A stretch of DNA of 64,000 bases, from contig NZ_PIPW01000002.1 of assembly GCF_003987215.1 (NCBI RefSeq), forward strand, positions 1 to 64,000. Reading direction: 5' to 3'. Made by a program: the position numbers and the translations under genes. Source of the stretch: Pseudidiomarina halophila. GTDB taxonomy: Bacteria > Pseudomonadota > Gammaproteobacteria > Enterobacterales > Alteromonadaceae. Shown here piece after piece: positions 8,491 to 17,583 of this stretch. How positions within the stretch are numbered: position 1 is the stretch's first letter; every line of letters starts with the position of its first letter. The notes beneath the pieces were generated by a model, which was not told where the DNA came from, did not search any database, and saw only the letters and a list, made by a program, of their open reading frames with translations.

Positions 8491-8568
8491 AAATCTTCCT
8501 CTTGAAAAAGAGTGCCGCCGAAGCGGCACTTAACAGGACATCACTCAATGTGGGGGGAGTGATGCCGC

Positions 8569-9114
8569 TTACAGGGTGTCACCGCCAAGTGCGCGGTTAC
8601 ATGGGCACAGCTCATCGGTCTGCAGGCCATCAAGAATACGTACGATTTCAGCTGGGTTACGGCCAACGTTCAGGTTGTTCACCGAAACGTGTTGAATCAC
8701 GTTGTGCGGGTCAACAATGAAGGTTGCACGCAAGGCAACATTTTCAACCTGGTCACGTACGCCAAGACCATCAACCAATGAACCGTTATCGGCAAACGAG
8801 TACTGGTTCAGGCTCTTAAGGTCCGGGTGCTCACGACGCCACGCCAATTTCACAAATTCGTTGTCAGTGCTACCGCCTAATACCACCGCGTCACGGTCAG
8901 CAAAATCTTCGTTTAATTTGGCGAACTCAACGATTTCTGTTGGGCAAACGAAAGTGAAATCTTTTGGATAGAAGAAGATGATCTTCCACTTACCTTCAAA
9001 GCTATCGTTAGTGATAGTTTCAAATGCGCTCTCGCCGTTTTCTTCCGGCATGTTGAAGCCTGGCTTTGCAGCTACAACTGAAAATTCTGGTAATTTATCG
9101 CCTACTGTTAACAT
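8569..9114 (-). CDS. ahpC: peroxiredoxin AhpC
   Basis: 181 residues. It is a typical 2-Cys peroxiredoxin that reduces hydrogen peroxide and organic hydroperoxides in the cytoplasm. The peroxidatic cysteine sits in FTFVCPTE (C57) and the C-terminal tail carries ELCPCN (C170, C172), which should hold the resolving cysteine. ahpD follows and oxyR is divergent across a 176-base gap, so control by OxyR is likely. No ahpF is present in the window, so AhpD is the likely electron donor here. Confidence 0.92.
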   Translation of the reverse strand: MLTVGDKLPEFSVVAAKPGFNMPEENGESAFETITNDSFEGKWKIIFFYPKDFTFVCPTEIVEFAKLNEDFADRDAVVLGGSTDNEFVKLAWRREHPDLKSLNQYSFADNGSLVDGLGVRDQVENVALRATFIVDPHNVIQHVSVNNLNVGRNPAEIVRILDGLQTDELCPCNRALGGDTL

Positions 9115-9224
9115 ATTGAATGTCTCCTCGGTTCTTCATTTTAAAAACGGGTTTTGAAATTTCTTGAGGCGGCGAAATCTCCGGCTGCCTCGGTACGGGG
9201 AGAATAATAGGGGGTATGGCTGAT

Positions 9225-9253
9225 TTGTTAAAACGAATAAAAGGGATTATGAT
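9225..9253 (+). promoter_or_regulatory. sigma-70 promoter for oxyR (candidate)
   Basis: TTGTTA (9225-9230), 17 bases, TATGAT (9248-9253), about 40 bases before the oxyR start. It lies in the ahpC–oxyR divergent region, where OxyR itself is expected to bind. I could not find a convincing four-part OxyR site by eye. Confidence 0.5.
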
Positions 9254-9290
9254 AATCGGAAAACATGATTAGACCTTTTGGGGGATATCA

Positions 9291-10205
9291 ATGAGTAAGC
9301 TACCCAGCCTAAAAAATCTGAGCTATCTGCTTGCCCTGCATCAACATCAGAATTTTAACCGTGCCGCGCAGGCCTGCCATGTGAGTCAGTCGACGCTGAG
9401 CAGTGGTATTCAGAACCTTGAGGAACAGCTTGGCTGTCAGCTGATCGAACGCGACCACAAGTCTTTTCTGTTTACCGGTATGGGCGAAGAGATTGTCGAC
9501 CAGGCGCGCAAAATCATCACCGAAACGGAAGAACTGCTGCATTTCGCGCAAAGTCAGGGCAAAACCATGGAAGGCCCGTTGCGTTTAGGCTGTATTCCCA
9601 CCATAGCGCCCTTTTTACTTGGCGATTTAAGCAAGTTCGTCCACAAGCATTATCCGGCGTTGCACCTGAATATCCGTGAAGACACCACCCACAACTTACT
9701 GCAGCTATTGCGTAATGGTGAGCTCGACGTGCTGATCCTGGCGTTGCCGATGGATATTCAGGGCAATCAGAGCTACATGCTGGGTCGTGACCCGTTTAAA
9801 CTGGTCATGCATAAATCACTGGCTGCAAAAATAAAAGAGCCTGTGGCCTACAATCAGCTGCCTGATGAATCGATCTTTTTACTCGAAAAAGAGCATTGCT
9901 TAACCGGCCACGCGGTAGCGGCATGTGAACTTGCTGACTCCAGCAAAATCAACCCCTTTACCGCCACCAGCTTACATAGTCTGGTGCAAATGGCGGACGC
10001 TGGATTCGGCGCAACCTTTATCCCACAGATGGCCATTGACCGCGGCATTCTAACCGGTACTGACCTGGTCGCATTGCAACCTTCAGGTCAACAGGCCTCC
10101 CGGGATATTGGTTTGATTTACCGCTCAACCACCAATCGTCGGCAAACCTTCCGGAAACTGGCGGAAGTTATCGCCGATTTGTTACCTGAACGCACATTAC
10201 AGTGA
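9291..10205 (+). CDS. oxyR: peroxide-sensing LysR-type regulator OxyR
   Basis: 304 residues. The N terminus (about residues 5-65) is a LysR winged helix (FNRAAQACHVSQSTLSSGIQNLE). In the regulatory domain, LLEKEHCLTGHAVAAC places C203 and C212 nine residues apart, the same spacing as the redox-switch pair C199/C208 of E. coli OxyR, so peroxide sensing by disulfide formation is well supported. It is divergent from ahpC–ahpD, its likely target, and may repress its own gene as in other bacteria. Confidence 0.95.
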   Translation: MSKLPSLKNLSYLLALHQHQNFNRAAQACHVSQSTLSSGIQNLEEQLGCQLIERDHKSFLFTGMGEEIVDQARKIITETEELLHFAQSQGKTMEGPLRLGCIPTIAPFLLGDLSKFVHKHYPALHLNIREDTTHNLLQLLRNGELDVLILALPMDIQGNQSYMLGRDPFKLVMHKSLAAKIKEPVAYNQLPDESIFLLEKEHCLTGHAVAACELADSSKINPFTATSLHSLVQMADAGFGATFIPQMAIDRGILTGTDLVALQPSGQQASRDIGLIYRSTTNRRQTFRKLAEVIADLLPERTLQ

Positions 10206-10280
10206 GAAAATCGCAAACAAAGCAATCCAATTCTGAATTTTGTCTATAGTAAAGGCAGTCGGAACTAAAAGGAGCACATT

Positions 10281-11438
10281 ATGTTGCACAAGGTTTTTAA
10301 GACATCAACTCTCGCACTTATCTGTACTACAGCACTAAGCGGCGCCGTTGCCGTAACAGCACAAGCGGCAGAAGCAGAAACCGAGCGCCACAAGGTCGAA
10401 GTCACTACTGTCACTGAGGGCCTGAACTTTCCCTGGGGGCTCGCATTTTTACCCAACGGCGATGCGCTGGTGACGGAAAAGTCGGGAAATTTACGCCGCG
10501 TTGGTACCGATGGCGTGATTAGTGATCCGATTCTGGGTGTTCCTGATGTCGTCTATAAAAGCCAGGGTGGCTTACTTGACGTGGCACTTGATCCAGACTT
10601 CGAAGAAAACGAATGGGTTTATTTAAGTTATTCTGAAGCAGACCCTGACGGCGGTCCGGGCAACAGCACCGCTGTAGTTCGCGGCAAGTTGGTGGGCAAC
10701 AACCTGCAGGAAGTCGAAGTTATCTTCCGCGGAATGCCTAAATATGAAAGCGGCGCCCACTTTGGTTCACGTCTGGTATTTTCACCAGAAGGTCACCTGT
10801 TCGTAACCCTGGGCGATCGTTATTCGGCAATGGATGACGCGCAGACCCTCGATAATCATCACGGTAAAGTCGTACGTATCTGGCCTGATGGCAGCGTTCC
10901 GGAAGACAACCCTTTTGTCAGCCAGGATGGCGCATTGCCTGAGATCTGGTCTTACGGTCACCGCAATGTTCAAGGTGCGGCAATTCATCCGCAGACCGGT
11001 GACCTTTGGACGGTTGAACACGGTCCGAAAGGCGGTGATGAAGTCAACATTCCAATTGCCGGTGGCAATTACGGCTGGCCCATAGCGACCTATGGCGTCG
11101 ATTACGACGGTAGCATCATCAGCGACCAAACCCATGTTGAAGGTACGTTACAACCGCATTACTACTGGGTACCGTCAATCGCAACCTCAAACGCGATTTT
11201 CTACACCGGCAGCGAATTTCCTGAGTGGCAGGGCGATTTCCTGGTTGCAGCACTGAAAGCATCGCAAGTTGCACGGCTTGATTTGGAAGGCGAACGCGTG
11301 ATGCATGAAGAAACCTTGTTTAAAGACGTTGTTGATCAACGTATCCGTGATATTGAGCAGGGTCCTGATGGCGCAATTTACCTGGTTACAGACGACCGTA
11401 ACGGGAAATTAATTCGCATCACAAACGCAGACGACTAA
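10281..11438 (+). CDS. yliI: PQQ-dependent aldose sugar dehydrogenase (YliI/Asd-like)
   Basis: 385 residues with a signal peptide (about 1-30, cleavage near AQAA-EAE) and an AGGAG site before the ATG. It belongs to the soluble glucose/sorbosone dehydrogenase family, a six-bladed propeller that oxidises sugars in the periplasm with PQQ and calcium. Family phrases include NFPWGLAFLPNG, QGGLLDVALDPDF, WSYGHRNVQGA and EHGPKGGDEVN. PQQ synthesis genes are not in the window. A TonB receptor starts 15 bases downstream and may share its transcript. Confidence 0.85.
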   Translation: MLHKVFKTSTLALICTTALSGAVAVTAQAAEAETERHKVEVTTVTEGLNFPWGLAFLPNGDALVTEKSGNLRRVGTDGVISDPILGVPDVVYKSQGGLLDVALDPDFEENEWVYLSYSEADPDGGPGNSTAVVRGKLVGNNLQEVEVIFRGMPKYESGAHFGSRLVFSPEGHLFVTLGDRYSAMDDAQTLDNHHGKVVRIWPDGSVPEDNPFVSQDGALPEIWSYGHRNVQGAAIHPQTGDLWTVEHGPKGGDEVNIPIAGGNYGWPIATYGVDYDGSIISDQTHVEGTLQPHYYWVPSIATSNAIFYTGSEFPEWQGDFLVAALKASQVARLDLEGERVMHEETLFKDVVDQRIRDIEQGPDGAIYLVTDDRNGKLIRITNADD

Positions 11439-11453
11439 ATCGGAAAATCCGCT

Positions 11454-13514
11454 ATGTTTCGACCATCGAAGTTGGCGCTGGCTATTACAGCCAGCGCCAG
11501 TATGGGCTTTTGCCTTCCAGCACCGGGATTTGCGCAGGACAGTTCAGCAGCACTAACTGCTGCTGAGCAAGCGCAAATTGAACGGATCGAAATTACTGCA
11601 ACCCGGCGTGTCGCAAGCCAGACTACGCCGGCGGCAGTGACCAATCTCGCCACTTCCGAGCAATTACCGGGCTTACGAATTGATGCTGCGGAGTTGCTCG
11701 GCGGTATTGCCGGGATACAAAGCGACTCCCGAGCGAACTACGCACAGGATACCCGCATTACTATGCGTGGCTTTGGGGCACGCTCAGCATTCGGTGTCCG
11801 TGGCGTACTGCTGCGCCTTGATGGCGTTCCCCTCAGCATGCCGGACGGGCAGGCGCAAACCTCAAGCATCCTGCTCGACGAAGCCGATAACGTGCAGGTT
11901 ATTCGCGGTCCGCTGGCGGCAATTTATGGCAATGCCGCCGGTGGCGTCATCCATTGGCGCAGCCTGACGCCACGGGCTACCGCAACCCAACTCGACCTCA
12001 TGGCTGGTGGTAACGATGCCCGCCGGGCGTTTTTGCAGCACGATTGGGTTGGTGACGATAAGGCTTTGCGCTTAGCTGGCGCCACTTTTAGTACGGACGG
12101 CCCACGGCCACACAATAGTGCCGAACGCCATCAGGTGGCCGCGCGCTGGTATCAGGATTTAAGCGACAGTACGCGGTTAGTGGTGCGGCTCGACAATAAT
12201 AATGCGCCGCTTTTACAAGACCCCAGCTCGCTGACGCCGGCCGCCTGGCGCGAAGACCCCACGCAAACGGTCGAGCGCGCCTTTACCTTCAATACCCGCA
12301 AGCGCATTCACCACCAACAGGCCTCTGTCAGTCTCGAGCACGAGAGTGCAGCGCAAGCGGCCGATATTTCGGCCTGGCGCGGCTGGCGCGATGTTGAGCA
12401 GTACCTGCCATTCCCCGGCGCTGACTTGAATGGTGATGGCGCGGTCATTGATTTACGTCGTGACTTTACTGGTATCGATGCCAATTACCACCTGCGCCTG
12501 CCCAACCTGCCGGACTGGCAGCTTAGTACCGGCTTGCAACTGGCAGAGCAGAATGACCGTCGCTACGGTTATGTGAATAACTTTGGCGTGCGGGGTGAGG
12601 TGCGTCGTAACGATGACGGTAGTGTGCAAACCGAATCCGCCTATGCGTTACTGCAATGGCAGCCGCAATCAAACTGGCAGGTAATGACCGGTGTGCGTTA
12701 CAACCAGGCAGATTTTCAGGTCGATGATTATTTCATCATTCCTGAAAACCCCGATGACAGCGGCTCAGCGTCCATGCAACAGCTAAGCTGGATGCTGGGT
12801 GTGAACTATGCCATTTCTGACCAATGGTCGGTCTTTATCAGTCGCGGCAATGGTTTTGAAACCCCAACCCTGACTGAATTGGCCTATCGCAACAACGGTA
12901 CTGGCCTCAATACTGAACTCGGACCTGCGACCAACCAGCAGTGGGAGATCGGCAGTAAATGGCGCTCTGACCGGGTGCAGGCTGCGCTCACCTTGTTTCA
13001 CATCGATACTGCGAACGAGATCGTGGTCGACCAGAGTAACGATGGACGCACCACCTACACCAATGCCGAGCAAACGTCCCGCGAGGGTCTGGAGTTAAGT
13101 GTGGCTGCGGATTTAGCTGAACAATGGTCAACCCGTGCCAGCGCAACTTATACCGACGCCCGCTACAGTGATGGCGCCCGGCTGCCCGGCGTGGCACGCC
13201 AGCAAGCCTACTGGCAGTTACGCTGGCAGCCTGCAGTGGCAACCCGGGTGCAGCTGGTGGGCGAGTATCGCGGTAATGTTGCGGCCAACGACAGCAACGA
13301 TGTGTTTGCACCAGCCCACACCCTCTGGCATGTGGCGGTGCAACAGCAATGGCGTTACGACGGTCTGCAATTGCAACCCTGGCTGAAAATACACAACCTG
13401 ACCGATCGTGATTATGTTGGTTCGGTGGTGGTCAACCAAGGCAGTGGCCGAGCGTTTGAACCCGGTGTGGGTCGCGAACTGCAAGTCGGTGTCAGCCTTA
13501 ACTATCTGTGGTAA
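11454..13514 (+). CDS. TonB-dependent outer-membrane receptor
   Basis: 686 residues: signal peptide (1-27), a TonB-box-like segment before IERIEITATRR, a plug domain (about 60-180, including ITMRGFGARSAFGVRG and VIRGPLAAIYGNAAGG), then a 22-strand type barrel ending in NYLW. It takes up a ligand across the outer membrane using TonB energy. The ligand is unknown; the family resembles iron-complex (FecA-like) receptors. The 3' end overlaps that of the convergent regulator gene by 17 bases. Its place after a sugar dehydrogenase does not settle the substrate. Confidence 0.9.
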   Translation: MFRPSKLALAITASASMGFCLPAPGFAQDSSAALTAAEQAQIERIEITATRRVASQTTPAAVTNLATSEQLPGLRIDAAELLGGIAGIQSDSRANYAQDTRITMRGFGARSAFGVRGVLLRLDGVPLSMPDGQAQTSSILLDEADNVQVIRGPLAAIYGNAAGGVIHWRSLTPRATATQLDLMAGGNDARRAFLQHDWVGDDKALRLAGATFSTDGPRPHNSAERHQVAARWYQDLSDSTRLVVRLDNNNAPLLQDPSSLTPAAWREDPTQTVERAFTFNTRKRIHHQQASVSLEHESAAQAADISAWRGWRDVEQYLPFPGADLNGDGAVIDLRRDFTGIDANYHLRLPNLPDWQLSTGLQLAEQNDRRYGYVNNFGVRGEVRRNDDGSVQTESAYALLQWQPQSNWQVMTGVRYNQADFQVDDYFIIPENPDDSGSASMQQLSWMLGVNYAISDQWSVFISRGNGFETPTLTELAYRNNGTGLNTELGPATNQQWEIGSKWRSDRVQAALTLFHIDTANEIVVDQSNDGRTTYTNAEQTSREGLELSVAADLAEQWSTRASATYTDARYSDGARLPGVARQQAYWQLRWQPAVATRVQLVGEYRGNVAANDSNDVFAPAHTLWHVAVQQQWRYDGLQLQPWLKIHNLTDRDYVGSVVVNQGSGRAFEPGVGRELQVGVSLNYLW

Positions 13515-14847
13515 TCCAGCGGTACAGCGTGCGCCGTGTAACGCCTAGTATTTTCGCGGCGCGCTGCTTGTTGCCGTCGGTTTCAGCCAGCACTTGCTGC
13601 ACATAACGGTCCTGCACCTCTTGCAGGGTCGGCCAGGCTTCGCCTTGCGCTGGGCTAACCTGCGGATCAGGCGTACGCTCGCGCATCCGGCTGGGGAAAT
13701 GCTCGGGCAGGATCCATTCGCCATCGCAAAAGGTATACGCGCGCTCAATCGCATTCTGTAACTCACGCACATTGCCAGGGAAGTCATACTGTTGCAGTAA
13801 CAGTTTGGCTTCCGCGGCAAAGCCCAGCACCGGTTTGTCCTGAGCTGCCCGCAACTGACCTAAGAAGTGCTGCGCCAACAGCAGAACATCCTGCTCACGA
13901 GCGCGCAGTGGCGGAACTTCGAGCCGGAAGGTCTCAAGCCGATAAAATAGATCTTCACGAAACGCCCTTTCCCGCACGCGCGCTTCAAGATCCTGATGGG
14001 TCGCCGCCACAATTCTTACATCAACGGCCACTTCCTGATCACTGCCGACCGGGCGCATGGTGCCTTCCTGCAGCACACGCAAAAGTTTCGCCTGCAGCGC
14101 CAGCGGCATTTCACCGATCTCATCGAGCAATAAGGTACCGCCATCGGCTTCCTTTAACAGACCGGGTCGTGCGCGTTGCGCGCCGGTAAAAGCACCAGCG
14201 GCATGCCCAAAAAACTCACTTTCCATCAGCTCCGCCGGAATTCCGGCGCAGTTGACCGCCAAAAAAGCTTGCTGATCACGTTTACTTTGCTGATGGAGCG
14301 CTCGCGCGACCAGCTCTTTACCTGTGCCACTTTCGCCCTGAATGAGCACCGCGCCATCAGCACCAGCAACTTGCGTAATCGCCTGATACAGTTTTTGCAT
14401 GATCGCACTCGCACCAATGAGCCCGGCGGGCCCGCTGTCTGGCTGTTGTGCGGTACGGTATTGCGCAACCTCGCGTTGCAGTTGATGGTAGTCGAGTACG
14501 CGCTCGACACTTACCAGCAGGTGTTCCAAATCAAGGGGTTTGGTCAGAAAATCATCAGCGCCCTGTTTTAGCGCATCAACGGCTTGCGACACTGTGCCAA
14601 ACGCGGTGATGAGAATAAAAGCGGGGCGCTGCTCACGCTGCTGTAAGGTCTGTAATAGCTCCATTCCGGATAGCCCTGGCAGGCGAATATCACTGATCAC
14701 CAGTTGCACTTGCAGTTCAGTAGCAGCTAAAAAGTCCTCTACGGCACCAAAGCTATGCACATGGTAGCCCGCACTTTCCAGCTCCTCCTGCAGTAATTCC
14801 CGCAAACCCGGGTCATCTTCGACAACGGCAACTTCAATGGCAGACAT
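13498..14847 (-). CDS. NtrC-family sigma-54 response regulator
   Basis: 449 residues in the standard three domains. Receiver: acidic pocket D11/D12, phospho-acceptor D53 in VISDIRLPG, and lysine in FLTKPLD. AAA+ activator: Walker A GESGTGKE and the sigma-54 contact loop GAFTGA. C-terminal Fis-type helix-turn-helix: KQRAAKILGVTRRTLYRWI. It should drive open-complex formation at sigma-54 promoters when phosphorylated by the kinase encoded just upstream (start and stop codons share a base). The only clear sigma-54 promoter seen in the window is 16271-16288, beyond the kinase, which makes the DUF4168-like gene its likely target. Confidence 0.93.
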   Translation of the reverse strand: MSAIEVAVVEDDPGLRELLQEELESAGYHVHSFGAVEDFLAATELQVQLVISDIRLPGLSGMELLQTLQQREQRPAFILITAFGTVSQAVDALKQGADDFLTKPLDLEHLLVSVERVLDYHQLQREVAQYRTAQQPDSGPAGLIGASAIMQKLYQAITQVAGADGAVLIQGESGTGKELVARALHQQSKRDQQAFLAVNCAGIPAELMESEFFGHAAGAFTGAQRARPGLLKEADGGTLLLDEIGEMPLALQAKLLRVLQEGTMRPVGSDQEVAVDVRIVAATHQDLEARVRERAFREDLFYRLETFRLEVPPLRAREQDVLLLAQHFLGQLRAAQDKPVLGFAAEAKLLLQQYDFPGNVRELQNAIERAYTFCDGEWILPEHFPSRMRERTPDPQVSPAQGEAWPTLQEVQDRYVQQVLAETDGNKQRAAKILGVTRRTLYRWITTDS

Positions 14848-16202
14848 TACGCCTCCTTGGTTGTTGAGCAGGGCAAGGTAACCCGGGCTTCACAGCCGCC
14901 CAGCTCGCGGTTTTGCAAAGTAAACTTACCGTTATGGGCATCGACAATATGGGCGACAATGGCTAAGCCTAAACCAGTGCCTTCACCAATAGGTTTGGTC
15001 GTGGTAAAGGGTTCTACCAGTTGCTCGGCGCTGGTTGATTGAGGCAGACCGTTGCCATCATCTGCGACCACGATAATGCACTCGTTATTACGGGTGGTTT
15101 CCACTGAGACCCTTACCAGCTGGTTTGCCGCCTGCATCGCGTTACGGAATAAGTTAACCAGTGCCAGTTCGAGTCGGGAGCCATCCGCCCGAATCACTAC
15201 ATCCCGCTCGGGTAATTCAAGTTGCAGCTGCGGGCCCTGTTCCGGTTGTTCATGCTGCACGGCGCTGGCGGCTTGTTGCACCAGCTGACTGACACTTTCC
15301 AGCTGCTCGTGGCTAACGGGTGTCCGGCTAAAATCAAGCAGTTGCTGCACCAGCCGTGTTAACCGGTCAACCTGTCCACGAATCGCTGTCAGTTGCCGCT
15401 GGCTTTCGGCATCAGCATGGCGTTCCTGTAAACGCTTAGCCCGCCCGGAAATAACCGTAAGCGGCGCGCCCAGTTCATGAGCAACGCCCCTTGCAAGTTG
15501 GCCAATAGCTGCCATTTTCTCGTGTTCACGCAAGCGGCTGTTAATTTCCAGCCGTTGCTGGTGGCGTGTGCGGTAATAGCCGACAGCCAGAATGCTTATC
15601 AACGCCAGAGCGACGATACTCCATGACACCCAGGCGATACGCTCTAAGCGTGAGAAGCTCTGCTCAAAATCTTCCGCCCGTCTATTGAGCTGCATAAAGC
15701 CTATCAGTCGTTCGGCCCGATCGTGCACCGGAATGAACTGCGAATAAACGTCGCGCCCGGCAACCTCGCGGTAGCTGTCACGCTGCTCGCCAGTCAGCAC
15801 AACCTGCTCGGCTAGCAAGCTTTCGGAGAGATCACGCTCGGTCACTCCCGCAGATGCCACTAGCTCACCATTGGTGTCATAAACTGACGCGCCGTACACC
15901 CGGCCGAGTTCAAACACGGCATCGAGGTGGGCTTGTACCCGAGGAATGTCGTCACTTAGCAGCGCATCGCTTAGCGGCAAACGGATGGCGCGGCCGACCA
16001 GTTCAAGGTCATCGCGCAGCCGCTCATCCTGAAACTCACGCGCCTGCTCCAGTGCCACACCGATCGCTATACCGGATAACGCCAGCAACGGCAGCACTAA
16101 ATAAAATAAAAAGGCGCGTTGCCAGCTTGGGCTGGATACGCGTTGCAATATGTATCTTTTTGTCACATAACGCTCCAAAAGTATCGTGACATAAGTATAC
16201 AC
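14847..16202 (-). CDS. sensor histidine kinase, partner of the NtrC-type regulator
   Basis: Up to 451 residues. A GTG start at 16166 (codon 13) has a GGAG site and may be the real start. Membrane segments at about 30-52 and 187-210 bracket a 135-residue periplasmic sensor region with no recognised ligand motif. HisKA has ARGVAHELGAPL (H242). The ATPase domain has NLFRNAMQAA, DDGNGLP and GEGTGLGLAI. The signal is probably envelope-related, inferred from the periplasmic sensor and the secreted target. It is translationally coupled to its regulator. Confidence 0.9.
   Translation of the reverse strand: MYTYVTILLERYVTKRYILQRVSSPSWQRAFLFYLVLPLLALSGIAIGVALEQAREFQDERLRDDLELVGRAIRLPLSDALLSDDIPRVQAHLDAVFELGRVYGASVYDTNGELVASAGVTERDLSESLLAEQVVLTGEQRDSYREVAGRDVYSQFIPVHDRAERLIGFMQLNRRAEDFEQSFSRLERIAWVSWSIVALALISILAVGYYRTRHQQRLEINSRLREHEKMAAIGQLARGVAHELGAPLTVISGRAKRLQERHADAESQRQLTAIRGQVDRLTRLVQQLLDFSRTPVSHEQLESVSQLVQQAASAVQHEQPEQGPQLQLELPERDVVIRADGSRLELALVNLFRNAMQAANQLVRVSVETTRNNECIIVVADDGNGLPQSTSAEQLVEPFTTTKPIGEGTGLGLAIVAHIVDAHNGKFTLQNRELGGCEARVTLPCSTTKEA
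16161..16191. promoter_or_regulatory. TGTCAC…GTGACA inverted repeat, candidate activator site
   Basis: TGTCAC (16161-16166) and GTGACA (16186-16191) face each other with 19 bases between. The repeat overlaps the kinase start and lies 80-110 bases upstream of the sigma-54 promoter, the usual distance for an NtrC-type enhancer. A related TTATGTCATAA occurs near 16313-16325. That the regulator binds here is inference. Confidence 0.45.
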
Positions 16203-16270
16203 TTGGCTGGTCCATTTTTCTAAGACAGGTTAATTTACCGTTATTTCATGAGGTTACACTTCATAAAAAG

Positions 16271-16288
16271 TTGGCATAGTGCTTGCTT
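16271..16288 (+). promoter_or_regulatory. sigma-54 (-24/-12) promoter
   Basis: TTGGCATAGTGCTTGCTT has GG and GC elements separated by exactly 10 bases and fits the TTGGCAC-N4/5-TTGCW consensus almost perfectly. It lies about 70 bases before the DUF4168-like gene and next to genes for a sigma-54 activator. Confidence 0.85.
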
Positions 16289-16358
16289 GAGTATAAGGGA
16301 ACGAATTTGACGCTTATGTCATAACATCATTCGAAAACGACTCAACAAGGAGTTCATT

Positions 16359-16736
16359 ATGAAAAAACTACTTCCAACATTGATCGCCAGCGCTATCTTT
16401 GCAACAACCGCAGCTACTGCAGCTCCGGTACAACAAAGCGCACAGCAAGGCAAGGCGATGCAACAACAGCAAACGAACATTGAGATCACGGACGCGTTGC
16501 TGCAAAAATTCATGGTTGCTATGAACGATGTTCAGCAGGTTAGCCAGAAGTATTCTGAGCAATTCCAAAACGCTGAAAATGCTGAAGAAGCTCAAGCGAT
16601 TCAGCAAAAAGCACAGGAAGAAATGATTGCCGCAGTTAACGGTGCTGGCCTCAGCCCGGACGAGTACAACGCAGTTATCCAACGTGTGCAGCAAGATCCA
16701 CAGTTGCAACAGCGTTTACAGGAAATGACTGAATAA
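16359..16736 (+). CDS. small Gln-rich periplasmic protein, DUF4168-like
   Basis: 125 residues. A signal peptide (1-22, …ATAA-APV) is followed by a short Q-rich linker and a helical domain with ITDALLQKFMVAM, then SPDEYNAVIQRVQQDPQLQQRL, the pattern I associate with DUF4168. The function is unknown; a periplasmic helical protein in envelope stress is plausible. An AAGGAG site precedes the ATG. The sigma-54 promoter upstream and the strong terminator downstream make it a single-gene unit, likely the output of the divergent kinase/regulator pair. Confidence 0.8.
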   Translation: MKKLLPTLIASAIFATTAATAAPVQQSAQQGKAMQQQQTNIEITDALLQKFMVAMNDVQQVSQKYSEQFQNAENAEEAQAIQQKAQEEMIAAVNGAGLSPDEYNAVIQRVQQDPQLQQRLQEMTE

Positions 16737-16765
16737 TTACATGCTGAATAGTTCATCACTTGCAT

Positions 16766-16795
16766 AAAAAACGCCGGCTTTTGCCGGCGTTTTTT
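16766..16795. terminator. bidirectional terminator
   Basis: AAAAAACGCCGGC–TTTT–GCCGGCGTTTTTT is a perfect hairpin with A and T runs on each side. It serves the DUF4168-like gene and the convergent DJ-1 family gene. Confidence 0.93.
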
Positions 16796-16819
16796 TTACT
16801 CTCAGGTGTCACCCACTAA

Positions 16820-17503
16820 TTAGTTTGCTGCAAGTTTCTTTAACAGTGCTCTTGCAACAGCTTCTGACGAAGCGGGGTTCTGTCCGGAAATAAGCTGACC
16901 ATCTACCACCGCAATGGATTCACCGTCAGGGACTTTCTGGTAATCAGCACCCAGTTCAACGAGCTTGTCCTCTAACAGGAATGGGACCACGTCTGTTAAA
17001 CCCACATTTGCTTCTTCGCTATTACTGAACCCGGCGACTTTACGGCCTTTTACCAGAGCCTCACCCTGTTGATCTTTAGCATTCACCAGCACCGCTGGAG
17101 CATGACAAACCGTAGCAACCGGCTTGCCCTGGCGCCAAAGCTTTTCGATTAACTGCAAGGAGATCTCATCGTTAACCAGATCCCAGAGCAGACCATGTCC
17201 GCCCGGATAGTAAACTGCGTCGTAGTCATCTGCATTCACTTCCGCTAACTTCAGGCTTGTCGCCAGTTGATCTTTAGCGTCCCGGTCATCAAATAATTTA
17301 ACCGTTGCTGGCGTCTGGGCATCCGCTTGTTCGCTATTAGGGTCAACGGGTGGCTGCCCGCCATTTGGCGAGGCGATAGTGACTTCCGCGCCAGCATCTT
17401 TGAAGAGGTAGTAGGGCGTAGCAAATTCCTCGGCCCAGAACCCGGTTTTTTGACCGCTATCACCGAGTTTATCGTTAGAGGTCAGAACCATTAAAATTTT
17501 CAT
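16820..17503 (-). CDS. DJ-1/PfpI family protein (Hsp31-like)
   Basis: 227 residues, a full-length cytoplasmic DJ-1 superfamily protein. The nucleophile elbow VCHAPAVLV supplies the cysteine. GGHGLLWDL is the conserved strand-loop and an acidic residue in FWAEEFATPY matches the usual glutamate. Members of this branch are glyoxalase III enzymes, protein deglycases or chaperones; which applies cannot be told from sequence. It is monocistronic and ends at the shared terminator. Confidence 0.85.
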   Translation of the reverse strand: MKILMVLTSNDKLGDSGQKTGFWAEEFATPYYLFKDAGAEVTIASPNGGQPPVDPNSEQADAQTPATVKLFDDRDAKDQLATSLKLAEVNADDYDAVYYPGGHGLLWDLVNDEISLQLIEKLWRQGKPVATVCHAPAVLVNAKDQQGEALVKGRKVAGFSNSEEANVGLTDVVPFLLEDKLVELGADYQKVPDGESIAVVDGQLISGQNPASSEAVARALLKKLAAN

Positions 17504-17583
17504 GGGCTTACTCCTGTCTTTTTTCGAATGTATCTAGTTTAATGGGGGTCATTCGTTACGAATTCAACCAGGGATATGATCAG

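Noticed and set aside
9115-9290. OxyR operator in the ahpC–oxyR gap
   Set aside because: AT-rich pieces such as GATAATC and ATGATTAG occur but not the four-part ATAGnt repeat at 10-bp steps. Binding here is expected, but no site is called.
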